Origin: an uncultured Treponema sp.
GTDB taxonomy: Bacteria > Spirochaetota > Spirochaetia > Treponematales > Treponemataceae
Direction of reading: 5' to 3'
Length of the DNA: 10,379 bases
Assembly: GCA_905372345.1 (NCBI GenBank)
Contig: CAJPPE010000030.1
Coordinates: 1-10,379 of the forward strand
The notes under the pieces were generated by a model, which was given only the letters and a program-made list of their open reading frames with translations, had not been told where the DNA came from and ran no database searches. The translations under genes were made by a program, and so were the position numbers. How positions within the stretch are numbered: the first letter of the stretch is position 1; each line of letters begins with the position of its first letter. Positions 7,201-10,379 of the stretch are shown in pieces.

Positions 7201-7643
7201 ACGGCTTTGGAAATGTCCTATTTAAATATACCAATTATTTTGCAGCCCAAGCTTACTATGAAAGGCTGATGGAGTTACTGGAAGCCGAAAAAATACGAAA
7301 GGGCATTATTTTTCCGCAAACTCGTGTTGATCATGCGGAATTTGTAGAAGACTATATGCACACTTCAAATAATCTTGCAGTAGTGCTTAACAGGATAGCC
7401 GTTCAAAACGGAGATTCAAACAAAAACGGAAGAGCCATTTCCTTGTTTGGAGAATCAACAAGAGCTTGGGACGCTCTAAACAGAAATCCCGAAACTATGA
7501 TTCGGGCAAAAACGATAAACCTTGCTTATGCAAATATACAAAATATGGTAAAACCGCGGTCTGCATTTGTACCGGAAATTTACAGTGATATTCCTAAGAC
7601 CCTTGAAAACGAAAAGATTCTACAACAAACGGAAGACAGATAG
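4269..7643 (+). CDS. Acidic-repeat, single-pass membrane TPR protein; candidate periplasmic flagellar collar protein FlcA
   Basis: The 1124-residue protein has four visible parts. Residues 1-440 are very acidic, low-complexity and Ser/Pro-rich, including nine tandem 12-residue repeats at 245-352. Residues 440-550 form a compact, more ordinary domain with segments such as SISEEDYDYLIERVSSFP and NLRIELEDYF. A basic stretch (KYRFVHK) then precedes one hydrophobic helix at about 561-587. The flanking charges place the N-terminus in the cytoplasm and the C-terminus in the periplasm. Residues 590-1090 are helical TPR repeats, clear at about 594-627 (LYKEGMAHIESAQYEKAITSF), 813-846, and three in a row near 904-1005. 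A cytoplasmic tail, one helix and periplasmic TPRs match my recollection of Borrelia FlcA (BB0326), needed for collar and stator assembly around periplasmic flagella. That identity is an inference. Another TPR scaffold is possible. A secreted protein follows after 30 nt. Confidence 0.8.
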   Translation: MPSIKELEKFKNQLLTIANEPEVMAKWGERREEIPLPKEMPVPDVNLDDLLGFDEKEKKSPENETQDSPEFESVENSPVDGDESSAASQDFDSMLSGLDLEGPDSLKDIGSLDDDGLNVPEALLSGLGDMVEEARTEGASNTDDGTNDIFPDFDTDFTAQEPPSDETDKPDIENIANLDDFNIEKTELEEVKDEDPPPYKEIDLSNEDFSDIGEIEPLEDESGSLEPADLSIAASNNTDSNVEELESIELSPIDEGLDSMDFSPISNNPDSIDMSPEIDELENIDLSTEDDGLESIDLSPEADGLESVDISHEEGGLESMDLSAEAGELDSMDISPLSDSPDSIDLSVSQDEGDFSSFSGSSEPSAPSFGEFSTGEDLQGSEEPSPAQEEALPQGAGFTDIDIPEIDEHTAFAIDDNVLNTEMGGGMDDFSVPESFIQFSPDKNFKFFEAKKQIDEEEYEGKIPLSISEEDYDYLIERVSSFPLNLRIELEDYFVNADDSELNKMEIVNLIISDVSLKKIVSKLEGILDKSIPIPRGFDKKSYEEYEKEKRSFKYRFVHKILPAAILTTVALGFIFSIFVLVWQFIYKPVVAEGLYKEGMAHIESAQYEKAITSFDEAGTYKKKRKWYFRFANAFREKKQFLSAETIYERLLFDFNHDRQGGIEYADMLSTDLRNYEKAEKVLKRGVLDYHINDQDTLLALGDVYLDWADENPEKYEEARKTYVSLINLYGTKDVFSGRMMRYFIRTDNLAEVLPLKNYFLNKKLPDEDLIELSGYLLEKRYEPKPTDSENLIGKIEDLRELLEKSIKKRPESPEANYNMGRFFLHNQKNEAAKDYLVNAINLYEDSIKMTPKRTIRQIDAMRLYGELIAGDKLYNEAQEIYANALAKYEAYTAQKGIYPSPVVGKLYANYGDISYFIAGDYDEALDAYEHAVRELNNTPSIQYKMGYIHYQKENYSDAMRAMTLAYGEKPNDRNLLYGFGNVLFKYTNYFAAQAYYERLMELLEAEKIRKGIIFPQTRVDHAEFVEDYMHTSNNLAVVLNRIAVQNGDSNKNGRAISLFGESTRAWDALNRNPETMIRAKTINLAYANIQNMVKPRSAFVPEIYSDIPKTLENEKILQQTEDR
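5001..5324 (+). repeat. Nine tandem 36-bp repeats encoding a 12-residue acidic motif
   Basis: Residues 245-352 of the TPR protein are nine consecutive 12-residue units with no gaps. Examples are LESIELSPIDEG, LESIDLSPEADG, LESMDLSAEAGE and PDSIDLSVSQDE. The consensus is [L/P]-[E/D]-[S/N]-[I/M/V]-[D/E]-[L/I/F/M]-S-P-x-x-x-x. The hydrophobic positions 4 and 6 flank an acid, with Ser at positions 3 and 7. Units are diverged at DNA level, so the array is old or under selection at protein level. Looser versions (KEIDLSNED, PADLS) occur just upstream. Confidence 0.9.
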
Positions 7644-7673
7644 GCGAGGCCGAAGATAAAACGGAGAGAAATT

Positions 7674-8432
7674 ATGAGCAAAAAAACAAATTTATTTTTT
7701 TCCACATTACTTTTGATTTTTTTAAGTTTTAATATCTATGCTCAAGAATCGAAGCCGAAACAAGAAGCGGAACAAAAAACCGAAGAAACAAATGAGGCTG
7801 ATCAAACAGAGGTTTTAACAAAAGTTCCATCAGACTTCGGTTTTTACATAGGTACGGAAATGATATTTTCCAGCTTGAAAAAACAAGCGGCCCCGCCCAT
7901 GGGCACAGCCTTAAATCTAGGAGCCGAATATGAATACAAAGGCATAAAAAAGTTAAGTATAGTTCCGTCCTTGGATTTTTCTCTTTTTCACTATGGTCTC
8001 CGCAGAAAAAAGGCTTATATTTGCGAAATTGAAAATAGAACAGCCCTTACAATGAGCTTGTTACTTGATGTTCCTTTTCTAGCACGGTTTGACTTACACC
8101 CTTGGACAATCAGCATAGGAGGAGGTCTTGCTCTTTTTATGCGATTCGGCTTTCTTGAACCCGGAATAAAACCTGAGGAAACCGGAACTGAGGGATTAAG
8201 TTCAGTAAAAGAAGTACAGGAAATAAACCGATATTTTTGGCAAAACGGACGCTTTATTTATCCTTCACTACGCTTCAAAACCGAGTATACCATGGCATCA
8301 GGCTGGAAGGTAGGCGTGCAACTTAAAGCTTACCTGCCCTTCTCAAACCTTTGGGATAAGCTCGTCAACAAGGGTTCGGACGGCTTAATAGTGCAGGCAG
8401 GTATTGTTTTACACCCTGCAGTCAAAAAATAG
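7674..8432 (+). CDS. Secreted beta-rich protein, probable outer-membrane barrel, function unknown
   Basis: I do not recognise a named family in this 252-residue protein. It has a clear type I signal peptide: Lys3-Lys4, a hydrophobic core LFFSTLLLIFLSF, and a likely cut after Ala23 (IYA|Q). There is no lipobox cysteine. Residues 24-50 are a Gln/Glu/Lys-rich linker. From about 53 onward the sequence alternates short hydrophobic or aromatic strands and turns (GFYIGTEMIF, ALNLGAEYEY, WTISIGGGLALFMRFGF, WKVGVQLKAYLPF, GLIVQAGIVL), which suggests an eight-stranded or similar barrel. The last residues are basic (AVKK), lacking the terminal aromatic residue of typical Omp barrels. The ATG follows GGAGAG at 7663-7668 by 5 nt and lies 30 nt after the TPR gene stop, so the pair is an operon. 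It may help anchor or localise the TPR protein, which is inference from context. Confidence 0.8.
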   Translation: MSKKTNLFFSTLLLIFLSFNIYAQESKPKQEAEQKTEETNEADQTEVLTKVPSDFGFYIGTEMIFSSLKKQAAPPMGTALNLGAEYEYKGIKKLSIVPSLDFSLFHYGLRRKKAYICEIENRTALTMSLLLDVPFLARFDLHPWTISIGGGLALFMRFGFLEPGIKPEETGTEGLSSVKEVQEINRYFWQNGRFIYPSLRFKTEYTMASGWKVGVQLKAYLPFSNLWDKLVNKGSDGLIVQAGIVLHPAVKK

Positions 8433-8457
8433 TTATTCGCAAAAAGAAACAAATTAA

Positions 8458-8495
8458 AGGGAGCCTCTAAAAACATCAGTTTTTAGAGATGCCCT
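8458..8495. terminator. Bidirectional hairpin terminator between convergent genes
   Basis: A perfect 10-bp stem, CTCTAAAAAC (8465-8474) and GTTTTTAGAG (8479-8488), closes a 4-nt ATCA loop. Outside a 3x3 internal loop, AGGG and CCCT add four pairs. It lies between the stop of the secreted-protein gene (8432) and the stop of thrS (8515), so it can serve both. T-rich stretches follow on each strand (AATCTTTT on plus, CCCTTTAATTTG on minus), though neither is a long uninterrupted U-tract. Confidence 0.75.
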
Positions 8496-8514
8496 AAAAT
8501 CTTTTAATTTCTTC

Positions 8515-10272
8515 CTATTCCGCATCAATAGCAAAAGAATCAACCTTGTCTTTTAAGAATGAGATAAATTCATCTAAGGTCATAACCTTTTGACCGCCCT
8601 TTCTCATTCTTACCGCAACGGAATTATTGTCCATTTCGCTTTGGCCTACAATCAGCTGATAGATGACCTTTTCTTCTTGGTGTTTTCGGATTTTAGCATT
8701 CATTCTGTCTGTTCCGATGTCGGCTATAACCCTAAAGCCTTTTTCGTCCAAGATTTTTTGAACCTTTTGAGCGTAGTCATTAAAGGCGGGAGCTACGGGA
8801 ACGATAACCGCCTGCACAGGGGCCAGCCAAGGAGGCATAATACCTGCACAGTTTTCTATTAAAATTCCTATAAACCTTTCCAGTGAGCCTAAAACCGCCC
8901 TATGAAGCATTACAGGATGATGCTTATTATTGTCATCGCCTATGTACTCGGCATTGAGTCTTTCTGCAGACGGAAGCTGATAATCTACCTGTATGGTTCC
9001 GCACTGCCATTCACGGCCGAGTGCATCAATCAAAGTAAACTCCAGCTTAGGCCCATAAAAAGCGCCCTCGCCTTCTGCAATTTCATATTCGAGGCCGGCA
9101 TCTGCGCAGGCATCAGCCAAGGCCTTTTCCGCCCTGTCCCATGTAGCATCATCCCCTACCCTCTGTTCGGGGCGCGTAGAAAATTTAACAAGAATTCTAT
9201 CTTCAGCAAAGCCGAAATCTGCATACATGCGCTTTAACAAGGCACAGAATTTTGAAACTTCGGAAGAAATTTGCTCTTCGGTACAAAAAATATGGGCATC
9301 ATCTTGAACAAAACCTCGGACACGCATAATACCGTGTAAAGAACCCGAGGGCTCATTTCGGGTACAAGAACCGAATTCGGCCAATCGCAGGGGTAAGTCC
9401 TTGTAGCTTTTAATCCCCTGCTTAAATATTTCCACATGGCCAGGGCAGTTCATCGGCTTTAAAGCAAAGAGGCGTTTTTCACTTTCGGTTATAAACATAT
9501 TTTCTTTATACTTAGCCCAATGGCCCGACCTTTCCCACAAGGAGCGGGGCATGACAAAGGGTGTATGAACCTCAAGGTAGCCGTCTTCCTTTATGCGTTG
9601 TCTTACATAATTTTGAACGGTCAAATAAAGAGTCCAGCCCTTGGGATGCCAAAATATTTGCCCGGGATTTTCTTCATCTATATGAAATAAATTCATAGCC
9701 TTTCCGATCTTTCGATGATCCCTTTTTTCGGCTTCTTCAAGCATAGCCAAATATTCTTTTAAATCGTTGGGCTTTTCCCAAGCCGTACCGTAAATTCGGG
9801 TAAGCATGGGTCTTGTTTCATCGCCGCGCCAATATGCTCCGGCTACTTTCATAAGTTTAAAACCTTGAGCATTTATGTCGGCCATCGAGCATACATGAGG
9901 GCCTCTGCAAAGGTCGGTAAACTCTCCCGATTTATAAATAGTTATTTCTTCATCTTGAGGCAGACCTTCAATCAACTCGACTTTAAAAGGCTGATCTTTA
10001 AACATTTCAAGAGCTTTCTCGCGGCTTATTACTTCTTTTTCAAAATTTGAACGGGTAGTTAAAATTTTACGCATTTCTTTTTCGATTGCGGGTAAATCTT
10101 CATTGTTTATGGGACGAGGCAGTTCAAAATCATAATAAAATCCGTAATCGATGGACGGCCCGATAGCAACCTTTGTCCCCGGAAACAGCTTGACTACGGC
10201 TTCAGCCATAACATGGGCAGTACTATGCCTTAGAGTGCTTAATTTTTTTGACTTTTCTTGTAAAATTGACAT
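8515..10272 (-). CDS. thrS: Threonyl-tRNA synthetase lacking the N-terminal TGS domain
   Basis: The 585-residue class II synthetase charges tRNA-Thr in the cytoplasm. The N-terminal editing domain is intact: [13 protein letters not shown] with His16 and His20, and LCRGPHV with Cys122 and His126, the metal-type site that removes mischarged serine. The catalytic core shows Cys276 (MNCPGHV), His327 (DDAHIF) and His457 (MLHRAV) as zinc ligands, motif 2 with Arg305 ([14 protein letters not shown]), and motif 3 GSLERF with Arg466. The anticodon-binding domain occupies about 485-580. The protein begins about 57 residues later than E. coli ThrRS relative to the editing histidines, so the ubiquitin-like TGS domain is absent. 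The start is firm: AGAGGA at 10277-10282 lies 4-5 nt before the ATG, and no coding extension is visible upstream. It is convergent with the secreted-protein gene. Confidence 0.97.
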   Translation of the reverse strand: MSILQEKSKKLSTLRHSTAHVMAEAVVKLFPGTKVAIGPSIDYGFYYDFELPRPINNEDLPAIEKEMRKILTTRSNFEKEVISREKALEMFKDQPFKVELIEGLPQDEEITIYKSGEFTDLCRGPHVCSMADINAQGFKLMKVAGAYWRGDETRPMLTRIYGTAWEKPNDLKEYLAMLEEAEKRDHRKIGKAMNLFHIDEENPGQIFWHPKGWTLYLTVQNYVRQRIKEDGYLEVHTPFVMPRSLWERSGHWAKYKENMFITESEKRLFALKPMNCPGHVEIFKQGIKSYKDLPLRLAEFGSCTRNEPSGSLHGIMRVRGFVQDDAHIFCTEEQISSEVSKFCALLKRMYADFGFAEDRILVKFSTRPEQRVGDDATWDRAEKALADACADAGLEYEIAEGEGAFYGPKLEFTLIDALGREWQCGTIQVDYQLPSAERLNAEYIGDDNNKHHPVMLHRAVLGSLERFIGILIENCAGIMPPWLAPVQAVIVPVAPAFNDYAQKVQKILDEKGFRVIADIGTDRMNAKIRKHQEEKVIYQLIVGQSEMDNNSVAVRMRKGGQKVMTLDEFISFLKDKVDSFAIDAE

Positions 10273-10319
10273 ATTTTCCTCTATTTTGTATTGATATGTA
10301 TTGTTAATTTTTAAAAAAA

Positions 10320-10348
10320 ATTATATACTATACTTGAAGTCTGTATAG
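10320..10348 (-). promoter_or_regulatory. thrS promoter region with -10 box and overlapping dyad
   Basis: On the minus strand a perfect TATAAT (10325-10320) would start transcription near 10313, giving a leader of about 40 nt before the ATG. No good -35 lies at 17 nt (the hexamer there is CTATAC). The spacer is occupied by an inverted repeat: CTATAC (10328-10333), 9 bp, GTATAG (10343-10348). I see no T-box-like leader; the leader is too short for one. Confidence 0.5.
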
Positions 10349-10379
10349 CCATAAAAGTATGTTTTTATCAGTATACTCT

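Noticed and set aside
8902..9237. Open frame of 111 codons on the plus strand, antisense to thrS
   Set aside because: It overlaps the conserved catalytic core of thrS and is best explained as a by-product of its codon use.
10273..10379. T-box or attenuator leader for thrS
   Set aside because: The probable transcript leader is only about 40 nt, AT-rich, and shows no stem structure or antiterminator pattern.

Overview
The window reads as chromosomal DNA of a spirochaete, most likely an oral-type Treponema close to T. denticola. The composition is AT-rich, with frequent A and T runs between genes. Three things point to this group: a TGS-less threonyl-tRNA synthetase, a large acidic/TPR membrane protein resembling the spirochaete-specific periplasmic flagellar collar protein FlcA, and a GH57-like/DUF4912 pair. 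The genus assignment is an inference from gene content and was not checked by a search. There are seven protein genes, one of them cut by the left edge. I see no RNA genes, insertion sequences, CRISPR arrays or phage genes. No gene-free stretch exceeds 300 bases.

Layout. Positions 1-1552 (minus strand) hold alr (alanine racemase) followed after 19 nt by ispH, which runs off the left edge; both feed cell-envelope synthesis (D-alanine, isoprenoid precursors). Positions 1553-1738 hold a palindrome-rich intergenic element containing two diverged copies of a 41-bp unit. Positions 1739-4007 (minus strand) are a two-gene unit: a DUF4912 protein (GTG start) overlapping by 14 nt a GH57/DUF1957 protein (TTG start, strong Shine-Dalgarno inside the upstream gene). 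The 4008-4268 region is a divergent promoter region. Positions 4269-8432 (plus strand) hold a 1124-residue protein with an acidic cytoplasmic repeat domain, one membrane helix and periplasmic TPRs, followed after 30 nt by a secreted, probably outer-membrane, beta-rich protein. A hairpin at 8458-8495 separates this unit from the convergent thrS gene (8515-10272, minus strand), whose promoter lies at the right edge.

How they fit together. alr-ispH and thrS are housekeeping genes. The plus-strand pair looks like an envelope or flagellar-motor module. The DUF4912/GH57 pair is the most intriguing part: the GH57 fold is recognisable, but both catalytic carboxylates appear replaced by serine and two conserved active-site histidines are changed. 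The protein therefore looks like a pseudoenzyme and not a glucan-branching enzyme. I did not find an unmistakable new defence or mobile system. The best candidates for undescribed biology are this pseudoenzyme pair, the nine-copy 12-residue repeat in the collar-like protein, and the palindromic intergenic element.
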